Shown here piece by piece: positions 35,582 to 44,285 of a stretch of DNA of 64,000 nucleotides. The DNA is from [Clostridium] saccharolyticum WM1 (GTDB taxonomy: Bacteria > Bacillota > Clostridia > Lachnospirales > Lachnospiraceae), in assembly GCF_000144625.1 (NCBI RefSeq), contig NC_014376.1, forward strand, positions 1,302,001 to 1,366,000. Direction: 5' to 3'. Every line of letters starts with the position of its first letter. The first letter of the stretch is position 1. Under the pieces are notes generated by a model, which made no database searches, was not told where the DNA came from, and saw nothing but the letters and a program-made list of their open reading frames with translations. A program made the position numbers and the translations under genes.

Positions 35582-36780
35582 AAAACATGAGTATGGCGCT
35601 TCATGCCATAAAGTCCAATAAAATGAGGTCCTTTTTGACCATGCTGGGAATCATCATCGGAATTGGAGCAGTGATCGCCATAGTATCCGTAGGGGACAGT
35701 ATGAGGAATTTATTTTCCGATGCCTATAAGGATGTGGGGTTTAACCGGGCCATCATTCTGGTGTCCTGGGATGTACCGGATTTCCGAATGTCGGATTATT
35801 TTACCAGAGATGAAATGGACCGGGTCAGGGAAGTGTACCAGGATAAAATCCAGTATCTTGACAGCGATGCCAATGCTGACGCAGAGGCTGTCAATGGGCG
35901 CAGAAAAGTTAAGTATCAATTCCAGGGGATCGATTCCAATTATACCGATGTGCAGCCATTGGATATCATTTACGGAAGAGCCATTAATACGGCGGATGTA
36001 AAAGGGGCGGCAAATCATGTGGTATTGGAGGATAAGGGTGCGGTACAGCTGTTTGGTACGGCCGACTGTGTTGGCAGGACGTTCCGCATGACCATAAATA
36101 AGGATACCCAGGAATACATGGTTGTGGGAGTTTATCATAAGGAAATTTCCCCCATGATGGCAATGCTAATGGGCAACGGACAGACGCAGTCTGGCTTTCT
36201 GCCTTATACGGTCCTTACAAAACCCAATGATTACTTTCAGAACTTGAATTTTTATGTCAGGGATGGAGTGGATATGAATGCATTCCTGGCAGAACTCACC
36301 AGGTACGTTGCCAAATTAAAGGGCCGTCCGGAATCAGAGATCCGCACCATGTCTGTGGCTGAACAGATGGGAAGCGTAGATGCCGGCCTTTCCGGCATGG
36401 CGGCGGCCGTAGGCGGAATTGCTGCCATCTCTTTGCTGGTTGGAGGGATCGGAATCATGAATATCATGATGGTTTCCGTCACGGAGCGGACCAGGGAAAT
36501 CGGGGTCCGGAAGGCTTTGGGTGCAAGGACAAGAGATATCATGATCCAGTTTTTAACGGAATCCGCCTTTATGTCGGCCTGCGGAGGAATCATCGGAATC
36601 CTCCTGGGGGTAGCCCTTGTGAAAGCAGGAGGAGCCATTTTTCAGATGACCGTGGTCATCAGGCCCTCTGTAGTGATTCTGGCAGTGGGTTTTTCTGCGC
36701 TGGTGGGTATTTTCTTCGGTCTTTACCCGGCTTCCAAAGCAGCGAAAAAGGACCCCATTGAGGCCTTAAGATATGAATAG
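35572..36780 (+). CDS. MacB/FtsX-type ABC permease (first of two)
   Basis: A 402-residue permease with the MacB layout: an N-terminal membrane segment ([20 protein letters not shown]), a large outside domain (about 45-270), and three C-terminal segments of FtsX type ([35 protein letters not shown]). Its start lies inside the ATPase gene, which suggests coupling. Confidence 0.93.
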   Translation: MLLENMSMALHAIKSNKMRSFLTMLGIIIGIGAVIAIVSVGDSMRNLFSDAYKDVGFNRAIILVSWDVPDFRMSDYFTRDEMDRVREVYQDKIQYLDSDANADAEAVNGRRKVKYQFQGIDSNYTDVQPLDIIYGRAINTADVKGAANHVVLEDKGAVQLFGTADCVGRTFRMTINKDTQEYMVVGVYHKEISPMMAMLMGNGQTQSGFLPYTVLTKPNDYFQNLNFYVRDGVDMNAFLAELTRYVAKLKGRPESEIRTMSVAEQMGSVDAGLSGMAAAVGGIAAISLLVGGIGIMNIMMVSVTERTREIGVRKALGARTRDIMIQFLTESAFMSACGGIIGILLGVALVKAGGAIFQMTVVIRPSVVILAVGFSALVGIFFGLYPASKAAKKDPIEALRYE

Positions 36781-36794
36781 GAGGAGGGAACATC

Positions 36795-38006
36795 ATGCTG
36801 CTGGAGAATATGAGTATGGCCATTCATGCCATTAAGGCCAACAAGATGAGGTCCTTTCTGACCATGCTTGGTATCATCATCGGAATTGGGTCTGTTATTG
36901 CTATTGTATCCATTGGAGATACCATGCGGTTTATGGTATCTGATCTTTATAAAAATGTGGGAGTAACCCTGGCTTATGTTTATGTCTGGCCGAAAGATGG
37001 TGAGGATATGAGGCAAAGCGACTATTTCTCCCTTGATGATATTGATCGGGTAAAAGAGGTATTCGGAGATGAAATCAGTTACATAGACAGCAATGCCAGC
37101 GTCAATGCGGAGGCTGTCTTTGGCCGCAATAAGGTCAAATTCCAGTTTGAAGGAATCTACGCCAATTATCCTCAGGTCCAGAAAATCAACATCATTTATG
37201 GCCGTAATTTAAGTGAGTCTGATATTAAAGGAAGAAAAAACAATATTGTGCTGGAAGCAAAGGGAGCCAAGGCACTTTTCGGTACGGAAGATGCGGTGGG
37301 AAAAACCTTCCGCACTACCATTTACGGCATTACGGACGATTACAATGTGGTGGGAATCTACCGGTTGGAACAGAACCCTTTTGAAGCTATGTTGACAGGA
37401 GCGAACGAAACCAAGGCAGGGTATGTGCCGGATACCTTGCTTACATGGCCCAATGATAACATTTTCAGCCTTCGTCTCTATGCAAAGGAAGGTACCGATA
37501 TGAAGGCATTTTCCGATAAGTTTACTGCCTATATGGCTAAGGCCAAGAACCGGAACAAGGAGGATATTACCTTTTATTCTGTGTCCAGTGAAATGGGAAG
37601 TGCAGATTCTATCATGGGAGGCTTATCTGCTGCTGTGGGAGGAATCGCGGCTATCTCCCTTTTGGTAGGAGGAATCGGGATCATGAACATTATGCTGGTA
37701 TCCGTTACCGAGCGGACAAGAGAAATTGGGATTCGAAAGGCACTGGGAGCCAGAACTAGAGATGTACTGATCCAGTTTTTAACGGAGTCAGCCATTCTAT
37801 CCGCTTTTGGCGGGGTCCTTGGAGTTGTGGTGGGCGGAGGGCTTGTGCTGGCAGGCGGAGCACTCTTTGGCCTGTCGGTGGTCATAAAGCCGGCAGTGGT
37901 CCTGGTGGCAGTTGGCTTTTCTGCTTTGGTGGGCTTGTTCTTTGGCATTTATCCTGCTTCCAAGGCTGCGAAGGCAGATCCCATTGATGCCCTGAGGTAT
38001 GAGTAA
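36795..38006 (+). CDS. MacB/FtsX-type ABC permease (second, paralogous)
   Basis: A 403-residue permease closely related to the preceding one: the first 45 residues are nearly identical ([39 protein letters not shown]) and the C-terminal FtsX part matches well. The outside domain differs more. MacB usually works as a homodimer; two paralogues beside one ATPase suggest a heterodimeric exporter. GAGGAGGG precedes the ATG. Confidence 0.93.
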   Translation: MLLENMSMAIHAIKANKMRSFLTMLGIIIGIGSVIAIVSIGDTMRFMVSDLYKNVGVTLAYVYVWPKDGEDMRQSDYFSLDDIDRVKEVFGDEISYIDSNASVNAEAVFGRNKVKFQFEGIYANYPQVQKINIIYGRNLSESDIKGRKNNIVLEAKGAKALFGTEDAVGKTFRTTIYGITDDYNVVGIYRLEQNPFEAMLTGANETKAGYVPDTLLTWPNDNIFSLRLYAKEGTDMKAFSDKFTAYMAKAKNRNKEDITFYSVSSEMGSADSIMGGLSAAVGGIAAISLLVGGIGIMNIMLVSVTERTREIGIRKALGARTRDVLIQFLTESAILSAFGGVLGVVVGGGLVLAGGALFGLSVVIKPAVVLVAVGFSALVGLFFGIYPASKAAKADPIDALRYE

Positions 38007-38022
38007 GGAAGGACAGCAGTCC

Positions 38023-38209
38023 TGCTGCGCTCAGACTTCAGATGTCATGAGCATTCATAAAACCGGTGCATGGACTTACGTCCGAACGCCGGTTTGTCTG
38101 TTGTATGAGGAAGCCTGGCCAGGCTTCTTATCCATTAGAAGTAATTGAGCGCCGTTTTGCCCGGTGTTATGAAATGTATGGAATCTTATTTTACCGTCTG
38201 AGCGCAGCA
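38023..38209. repeat. Structured inverted-repeat element of 187 bp
   Basis: The ends are a perfect 14-bp inverted repeat, TGCTGCGCTCAGAC (38023-38036) and GTCTGAGCGCAGCA (38196-38209). Inside, TTCATAAAACCGG on the left is mirrored by CCGGTGTTATGAA on the right. Further in are a hairpin ACCGG-N5-GGAC-TTAC-GTCC-N5-CCGGT and an 18-bp palindrome GAAGCCTGGCCAGGCTTC (38110-38127). No coding frame is convincing. It could be a small non-autonomous mobile repeat or a folded untranslated RNA; the first hairpin may also end the exporter operon. Confidence 0.55.
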
Positions 38210-38355
38210 TACCAGCTGCGCTTATAAATTTGCAGGAGAAAATCCGGGAAATGTCTGGGATGTTATAAAAAAATAAAATTTCTGTATTATGCTCGCAAAG
38301 TAAAAGGTTCTATGGTATAATAGGGTGATATCTTATGGTATAGTGAGGGAACCAT

Positions 38356-38784
38356 ATGCTTAGTGAAGAAAAAATAAAGATCATGACCAGCCTTGCAATG
38401 TTTGAAAAACATGAAGGAAAGAAGATATTTCCCATTAACCGGTATTTTAAAAGCGATTACATCAGCAGCAAGCTGTTCCGTTCCTTTTTCAGCTACACCT
38501 TAAGCTTTGTTTTATGCCTGGCTTTATGGGGATTATATGATTTGGAACGGTGGATGAACACCATGGAACTGAAAGGCCTGACTGCAGCAGGAATGCGGAT
38601 CGGTCTGATTTATTTTCTCGGACTGGTCGTTTACCTGGGGATCAGCATTTTTGTATATATGAAGCGGTATGGGTATGCCAGCCGTGGAATAAAGGTATAT
38701 CTTGCCAAATTAAAAAGGCTGGACAAGCGGTATGAAGGAAACACCAGGCCTTTAAAAAGAACAAAGGGAGGACGGACATCATGA
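38356..38784 (+). CDS. Unknown two-segment membrane protein upstream of cdaA
   Basis: A 142-residue protein of no family I recognise. A polar N-terminus (about 1-35) is followed by two membrane segments (SFFSYTLSFVLCLALWGLYD; MRIGLIYFLGLVVYLGISIF) separated by a short loop, and a basic cytoplasmic tail (YLAKLKRLDKRYEGNTRPLK). GAGGGAACC lies upstream of the ATG and a TATAAT box lies at about 38318. Its stop overlaps the next start (ATGA), so the two are translationally coupled and lead into the cdaA operon. Confidence 0.75.
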   Translation: MLSEEKIKIMTSLAMFEKHEGKKIFPINRYFKSDYISSKLFRSFFSYTLSFVLCLALWGLYDLERWMNTMELKGLTAAGMRIGLIYFLGLVVYLGISIFVYMKRYGYASRGIKVYLAKLKRLDKRYEGNTRPLKRTKGGRTS

Positions 38785-39728
38785 TGGGCCTTCTTGTATT
38801 TAAAGAACGATTGAAAGAGTTTTATGCCAGGTTTGACATATATATAACGCCTGTGATCAAGTTCGTTTTCAGTTTACTGGCTTTTTCCCTGATGAATAAG
38901 AATATCGGCTTTATGCCGCAGCTGACGGAGGCTTACATTCCTCTGGTGCTGGCTCTGGTTTGCTCCTTTTTGCCTTATGGAGCCATTTCTTTTCTGGCTG
39001 CAGGCTATATGCTTGCCCACTTGTCGGGAATTTCCATTGAAATCACTCTGGTCATGGCTGTTTTTATTGTGGTGGTAGGACTCCTTTATTATGGTTTCCA
39101 GCCGGGTGACAGTTATCTGCTTGTGCTGACCCCGGTATTTTTCCTTTTAAGGATTCCTTATGCCATCCCTTTGATCGTCGGGCTGTCAGGGAGTCTGATC
39201 TCAGTGATACCCGTAAGCTGCGGCGTATTTATTTATTATACGCTTTTATATGTGAAGCAGAATGCGGGGGTACTGACCAATGATTTGTCAGTGGATGAGG
39301 TGCAGAAATTCATGCAGCTCATGAAGAGCCTGCTCTCCAATAAGCTGATGCTTGTAATGGTTACAGCCTTTGCCCTATCTCTTGTGGTGGTGGCCATCAC
39401 CCGGAGCTTATCTGTGGATTATTCCTGGATCATTGCCATTGTAGCAGGAACCATTGCACAGCTTGGGGTTATTTTTATCGGGGATATCGCTGCGGATGTG
39501 TCGGTATCGGTGACCCGTCTCCTGGTGGGGATCCTGATTTCCCTCCTTATTGCAGGAATTTATACATTTTTTGTCTTTGCAGTGGATTATTCCAGGACGG
39601 AATACGTACAATTTGAAGATGATGATTATTATTATTATGTCAAGGCGGTTCCAAAGCTGACGGTCAGCGCGCCTGATGTAAAAGTTCAGAAAATCAACGC
39701 TAGAAAACTCCAAAGACCGCAGAGATAG
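38781..39728 (+). CDS. Unknown polytopic membrane protein upstream of cdaA
   Basis: A protein of about 315 residues with eight or nine hydrophobic segments. The central part has a soluble insertion (VKQNAGVLTNDLSVDEVQKF). The cytoplasmic tail begins with an acidic and tyrosine-rich patch (EYVQFEDDDYYYYVKAVPKL) and ends in basic residues. I do not recognise the family. GGGAGG lies nine bases before ATG 38781. Coupling to the two-segment protein and position before cdaA suggest a role near c-di-AMP synthesis or the envelope; this is inference. Confidence 0.75.
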   Translation: MMGLLVFKERLKEFYARFDIYITPVIKFVFSLLAFSLMNKNIGFMPQLTEAYIPLVLALVCSFLPYGAISFLAAGYMLAHLSGISIEITLVMAVFIVVVGLLYYGFQPGDSYLLVLTPVFFLLRIPYAIPLIVGLSGSLISVIPVSCGVFIYYTLLYVKQNAGVLTNDLSVDEVQKFMQLMKSLLSNKLMLVMVTAFALSLVVVAITRSLSVDYSWIIAIVAGTIAQLGVIFIGDIAADVSVSVTRLLVGILISLLIAGIYTFFVFAVDYSRTEYVQFEDDDYYYYVKAVPKLTVSAPDVKVQKINARKLQRPQR

Positions 39729-39930
39729 GAACGTTCTGCGGGCATACTTTGATGCCCAAAAAGCCCGAGCAATCATTGGGAACGCCCTGGGGGCATCCCT
39801 TGATGCCCCATAAGCATGGGAAATCAATGGGAACGCCCCGGGGGCATACCTTGATGCCTCGAAAGCATGGGAAATCAATGGGAACGCCCCGGGGGCATAC
39901 TTTAATGCCCGTAAAATATGGGCAATTATT
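39727..39930 (+). repeat. Tandem repeat, four units of 51 bp, upstream of cdaA
   Basis: Units lie at 39727-39777, 39778-39828, 39829-39879 and 39880-39930. Units 2 and 3 are most alike; units 1 and 4 are more worn. Each holds a hairpin, in unit 2 GGGGCAT-CCCTTG-ATGCCCC. Because 51 is 17 codons, the cdaA frame stays open through all four and would encode 17-residue repeats of the form MPxKHGKSMGTPRGHTL. The array starts at the stop codon of the preceding gene and ends 19 bases before the likely cdaA start. There are no spacers, so it is not a CRISPR array. Confidence 0.9.
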
Positions 39931-39949
39931 AGGAAAAGATAAAAGGGAG

Positions 39950-40831
39950 GTGGAGACAATCGCAGATTTTTTAGACGGAATGTACTCCTGGGTATCGTTT
40001 CTGCCCAGAATATCGAAAACAAACCTGGTTGAAATTATTATTATAGCCGTTCTGCTGTATGAATTGCTGACCTGGATCATGAACACAAGGGCATGGACAC
40101 TTTTAAAGGGAATTATTGTGATTCTTCTTTTCTATGTTTTTGCATATGTATTCCGGCTGGATAATATTTTTTGGATCCTTAATAAAATCGCTACCCCGGC
40201 AGTGACCATGGCGATTGTGATTTTCCAGCCTGAGCTTCGGAAGGCCCTGGAACAGCTTGGAAGCAAGAATCCTTTTACAGGAATCCTTACCTTTGATGAA
40301 GGCAGGGACAATTCCGGTTTTACGGATAAGACCATCAATGAGCTGGTAAAGGCTACATTTGAAATGGCAAAGGTGAAAACAGGGGCGCTTATGGTAATTG
40401 AAAGAGGGGACTCTTTAAAAGAAATCGAGCGAACCGGGATCGAGGTAGGAGCAGTAGTCAGCAGCCAGCTTCTGATTAATATTTTTGAGCATAATACGCC
40501 GCTTCATGACGGGGCGGTGGTGATCCGCGGAAACCGGGTGGCAGCGGCTACCTGCTATCTGCCCCTGTCCGATAATATGACCATCAGCAAGGACCTGGGG
40601 ACCAGGCACAGGGCCGCAGTAGGGGTCAGCGAAGTTAGCGACAGTGTTACCATTGTTGTATCAGAGGAAACCGGGCGTGTGACTGTGGCCTTAGAGGGAG
40701 GCTTAAAGCGGATCACGGATGCGGATATGCTTCGTTCGGTCCTTGCAGGTGTAAAGCAGCAGGGAGAGGAAGGAAGCAGATTCCGAATTTTGAAGGGAAG
40801 GCGAAAGAATGAAGGAAAAGCTGTTAAATAA
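39950..40831 (+). CDS. cdaA: Diadenylate cyclase CdaA
   Basis: The membrane enzyme that joins two ATP to c-di-AMP. It has three N-terminal membrane segments (about 20-90), then a DAC domain from about 100. Motifs are VIFQPELRKALEQLG, the DGA in LHDGAVVIRGNRV and RHR in GTRHRAAVGVSE. The start is uncertain. GTG 39950 (ETIADFLDGMYSW) fits the family length, but GGGAG lies directly against it. ATG 39980 has no close ribosome binding site. The frame remains open to ATG 39749 through the tandem repeat. Its end overlaps cdaR by 23 bases. Confidence 0.92.
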   Translation: METIADFLDGMYSWVSFLPRISKTNLVEIIIIAVLLYELLTWIMNTRAWTLLKGIIVILLFYVFAYVFRLDNIFWILNKIATPAVTMAIVIFQPELRKALEQLGSKNPFTGILTFDEGRDNSGFTDKTINELVKATFEMAKVKTGALMVIERGDSLKEIERTGIEVGAVVSSQLLINIFEHNTPLHDGAVVIRGNRVAAATCYLPLSDNMTISKDLGTRHRAAVGVSEVSDSVTIVVSEETGRVTVALEGGLKRITDADMLRSVLAGVKQQGEEGSRFRILKGRRKNEGKAVK

Positions 40832-42113
40832 TCTTGGACTTAAGCTCTCGTCTCTGGTGCTTGCCTTTGCGGTATGGATGGCTGTTGTCAACATTTCCAA
40901 TCCTGTTATTTACGATTCCCAGGTGGTTCCAGTGGAGGTGCGCAATGAGGACGTACTGGAGGCTGCCAATTTAGCCTACGAAATCTTTGGAAAGGATGCG
41001 GTAACAGTCAGTTATCAGGTGAGAACCAGAGACCGATCCCTGGTGAAGGCATCGGACTTTCATGCTTATGTTGATTTAAAGGATTATAACGTGACGGGAG
41101 CCATTCCCATTACGGTAGAGATAAACAAGGATAAGGAGAATCTGGTAAAAGGAGATACCATAACGGCAAAGCCTATGGTGATCCGGATCATAACGGAAGA
41201 GCTTCAGCGCAAGAAGTTTGATCTTCAGGTCCGGATAACGGGAGACGCTGAAGACGGGTATGCTCCGGGCGTTGTCACCCTGTCACCTGATAATGTGACG
41301 GTGGAAGGCCCGGAATCCCAGATCGGCAAAATCAACCATATGGGAATCGAGATCAATGTGGATAACGCCAATGGGGACTTGAATTCGGTGGCTTCTCCCA
41401 TCTTTTATGATGCCAACGGTAACAAATTGCTGGACCTGGGAGATAAGGTGACTGTCAGCAGGCAGGAGATTGAATATCATGTATCCGTGTTGAAGGCAAA
41501 GAACCTTTCGCTCAATTTTGAGGTGACAGGAGAAGTGGCTAAGGGATACCGGTATACGGGTGTGGAATCCAGTGTCAAGTCTGTGCCGGTGATCGGAACC
41601 AAGTCCATTCTGGCATCCTTGTCCACCCTTTCTGTTGCATCAGATAAGCTGAATATCGATGGTGCCACCTCTGATAAGGTGATTCAGCTGGATTTAAGCC
41701 AGTATCTGCCGCCCAGCACCTCTGTGGCAAGAGAAGAATATAAGAATGTGACCGTGAAGCTGAAGGTAGAACCGCTGACGACCAGAACATTCACTTTAAA
41801 GCTGAAGGATCTGGATAAAAAGGGAGCAGAGGCTGATTACGATTATACGTTTGATAAGGAGACTTCTGATGTTACCATAAAGGGGCTGAAAGAAGATTTA
41901 GATGCCCTGACGGAAGATAATTTGAATGCGGTTCTTGATCTGTCGGGTCAGGAAACCGGACCCAATCCCGGAATGCTGACATTTGAGGTATCAGGAGGAT
42001 TTGAGGTGGTAGGTTATACGCCTTTCAATGTGACGGCAGCCCATAAAAATCCTGGCCCGGGAACGGAGGAAAGTGCCACCGCTTCCTCCACGGAAGAGTC
42101 TGAATCTCAATGA
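40809..42113 (+). CDS. cdaR: CdaA regulatory protein CdaR (YbbR-domain protein)
   Basis: A 434-residue extracytoplasmic protein with one N-terminal anchor (KLSSLVLAFAVWMAVVNISN) and several YbbR repeats (about 40-410), for example VVPVEVRNEDVLEAANLAYE and FDLQVRITGDAEDGY. It ends in a Ser/Thr/Glu-rich tail. CdaR binds CdaA and tunes c-di-AMP production. GGGAAGG precedes the ATG, which lies inside cdaA. Confidence 0.92.
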   Translation: MKEKLLNNLGLKLSSLVLAFAVWMAVVNISNPVIYDSQVVPVEVRNEDVLEAANLAYEIFGKDAVTVSYQVRTRDRSLVKASDFHAYVDLKDYNVTGAIPITVEINKDKENLVKGDTITAKPMVIRIITEELQRKKFDLQVRITGDAEDGYAPGVVTLSPDNVTVEGPESQIGKINHMGIEINVDNANGDLNSVASPIFYDANGNKLLDLGDKVTVSRQEIEYHVSVLKAKNLSLNFEVTGEVAKGYRYTGVESSVKSVPVIGTKSILASLSTLSVASDKLNIDGATSDKVIQLDLSQYLPPSTSVAREEYKNVTVKLKVEPLTTRTFTLKLKDLDKKGAEADYDYTFDKETSDVTIKGLKEDLDALTEDNLNAVLDLSGQETGPNPGMLTFEVSGGFEVVGYTPFNVTAAHKNPGPGTEESATASSTEESESQ

Positions 42114-42171
42114 ATCAGATTTTCTTCCGAAAGAGGGAAAATGATGAAAGAATAAAGGGAGGGAATTCAGT

Positions 42172-42435
42172 ATGGTCAGCGCAAAAGTTGTTATAAAGAA
42201 TCCTACCGGCCTGCACCTAAGGCCGGCTGGGATTCTTTGTAAGGAAGCCATGAACTTTAAATCTACAGTGAGTTTTCGGTTTAAGAATACCACTGCCAAT
42301 GCGAAAAGCGTGCTTAGCGTATTGGGCGCCTGTGTAAAAAGCGGGGATGAGATTACTTTCGTCTGTGAGGGAGCAGATGAGGAGGAAGCTCTGGCGACCA
42401 TGATCAAGGCTGTTGAAGAGGGCCTTGGCGAATAG
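42172..42435 (+). CDS. ptsH: Phosphocarrier protein HPr
   Basis: An 87-residue general PTS phosphocarrier. H15 lies in NPTGLHLRPAGILCKEAM and the regulatory S46 in TTANAKSVLSVLGA, so both Enzyme I and HPr kinase sites are intact. AAAGGGAGGG precedes the ATG. It is followed by Enzyme I, as usual, and here preceded by cdaAR. Confidence 0.95.
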   Translation: MVSAKVVIKNPTGLHLRPAGILCKEAMNFKSTVSFRFKNTTANAKSVLSVLGACVKSGDEITFVCEGADEEEALATMIKAVEEGLGE

Positions 42436-42469
42436 ATTAATCTTCAATAATTAATAAGGAGGAGAAATT

Positions 42470-44185
42470 ATGTTTAAAGGTACAAGTGCATCCGCGGGAA
42501 TCGGCATCGGGAAAGCTGTCAGCGTGGAAGAGGCGGAACTTAAGATCAGGAGGGAAGCCATCACGGATCCGGCGGCTGAAAAGATCCGCTTTCAGTCTGC
42601 AGTAAAGCAGGCCATGGAAGAAACCGATGCCCTGGCAAAGGATCTGGCAACAAGAGTGGGAGAAAAGGAAGCGGAGATTTTAAACGGCCATTTATTGCTT
42701 CTATCAGATCCGATGCTGACAGGTGAGATCGAGAATACGATCACGGGGGAGAATGTCAACAGCGAATTTGCCATAGAACAAGTATGCAACACCTATGCCG
42801 ATATGTTTGCTTCCATGGGGGACGAATTGATGCAGCAGAGGGCCACGGATATGCGGGACATAAAGACCCGCGTGCAGAAGATCCTTATGGGAATCAGCTC
42901 CGTGGATATTTCTGCGCTTCCGGAAGGAACCGTGATCATTGCCAAAGATCTGACTCCATCTATGACAGCAGGGATCAATCCGGACAAAGTCGTTGGCATT
43001 GTCACAGAACTGGGTGGAAAGACTTCTCACAGTGCCATTCTGGCCAGGGCTTTGGAGATTCCTGCCGTTGTAGCAATTGAGGGATTTTTAAACCAGGTAT
43101 CCGATGGGGATGATATGATACTGGATGGCTCACAGGGGATTGTCCTGGTTAATCCTGAGGATTCGGTAAAATCAGAATATGCTGCAAAGAGAGAAGCATT
43201 TTTAAAGGAAAAGAAGGAACTGGAACAATATATCGGAAAACCTACGGTAACAAAGGACGGGGCTTCCATTGAGCTGGTAGCCAATATCGGAAAGCCTGAG
43301 GATGTGGAAAAGGTTCTTCATTATGATGGGGAAGGGATCGGACTGTTTCGTACGGAATTTTTATTCATGGACCGTACGTCAATGCCTACCGAGGACGAGC
43401 AGTTTGAAGCCTATCAGAAAGTTGCAGTTGCCATGAACGGCAAGCCTGTGATCATCCGCACCCTGGATATCGGCGGGGATAAGGAAATCCCATATATGGG
43501 CCTTAAAAAGGATGAAAACCCGTTTTTGGGATACCGGGCCATCCGGTTCTGCCTGGACCGTAAGGAGGATGTATATAAGCCTCAGCTCAGGGCTCTTTTA
43601 AGAGCCAGTGCTTTCGGCAATATCCGAATCATGGTTCCCATGGTGACCTGTCTGGAGGAATACAGGGAAGCAAAAGCTCTTGTTGAAGCGCTTAAGAAGG
43701 AACTGGATGAAAAGGGGCTGGCTTATAATAAGGACATTCAGGTTGGAATCATGGTGGAGACGGCTGCGGCTTCCCTCATGGCAGATGTATTTGCAAAGGA
43801 AGTGGATTTCTTCAGCATCGGAACCAATGATCTGACTCAGTATACCATGTCCGTGGACAGAGGGAACGATAAGGTGTCTTATTTGTATTCCCCATTAAAT
43901 CCAGCGGTTTTAAGAAGCATCCGCCACGTCATTGAATGCGGGCGCAGGGAAGGGATCATGGTCGGTATGTGCGGAGAGGCTGCCAGCGACCCCTTGTTGA
44001 TTCCTCTTCTTTTAGCATTTGGCTTAAATGAGTTCAGTATGAGTGCATCAGCGATTTTAAATGCAAGAAAGCTGATTACCGGTTATAGTATCAAGGAGCT
44101 TCAGGCAGTGGCGGAAAAGGCCATGTCCTTCTCCACGGTAAAAGAAGTAGAAGATTACATGAAAGAGTTTATCAGCCGCATATAA
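42470..44185 (+). CDS. ptsI: PTS Enzyme I
   Basis: A 571-residue phosphoenolpyruvate-protein phosphotransferase that charges HPr. The phosphohistidine is H187 in GGKTSHSAILARALEIPAVV. The PEP-binding barrel shows GLFRTEFLFMDR, IRTLDIGGDKEIPYM, and the cysteine region VGMCGEAASDP. AAGGAGGAG precedes the ATG. It supplies phosphate to every PTS in the window. Confidence 0.97.
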   Translation: MFKGTSASAGIGIGKAVSVEEAELKIRREAITDPAAEKIRFQSAVKQAMEETDALAKDLATRVGEKEAEILNGHLLLLSDPMLTGEIENTITGENVNSEFAIEQVCNTYADMFASMGDELMQQRATDMRDIKTRVQKILMGISSVDISALPEGTVIIAKDLTPSMTAGINPDKVVGIVTELGGKTSHSAILARALEIPAVVAIEGFLNQVSDGDDMILDGSQGIVLVNPEDSVKSEYAAKREAFLKEKKELEQYIGKPTVTKDGASIELVANIGKPEDVEKVLHYDGEGIGLFRTEFLFMDRTSMPTEDEQFEAYQKVAVAMNGKPVIIRTLDIGGDKEIPYMGLKKDENPFLGYRAIRFCLDRKEDVYKPQLRALLRASAFGNIRIMVPMVTCLEEYREAKALVEALKKELDEKGLAYNKDIQVGIMVETAAASLMADVFAKEVDFFSIGTNDLTQYTMSVDRGNDKVSYLYSPLNPAVLRSIRHVIECGRREGIMVGMCGEAASDPLLIPLLLAFGLNEFSMSASAILNARKLITGYSIKELQAVAEKAMSFSTVKEVEDYMKEFISRI

Positions 44186-44201
44186 TGGACTCCCAGAGAG
44201 G

Positions 44202-44238
44202 AAATGCAGCTTGTCGCCGGGGCGGCTGCTGCATTTTT
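44202..44238 (+). terminator. Terminator after ptsI
   Basis: AAATGCAGC (44202-44210) pairs with GCTGCATTT (44228-44236), followed by Ts. Confidence 0.78.
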
Positions 44239-44285
44239 CCATATACGGCTGCATTTTTATTATATGCCAAAGGGGATATGTTACG

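Noticed and set aside
39727..39930. Possible CRISPR array
   Set aside because: The 51-bp units are directly adjacent, with no unique spacers and no cas genes nearby; it is a simple tandem repeat.
39408..40086. Minus-strand open frames across the tandem repeat (about 130-200 codons)
   Set aside because: They are opened by the repeat periodicity and by antisense of the membrane protein and cdaA; there is no ribosome site and no family similarity.
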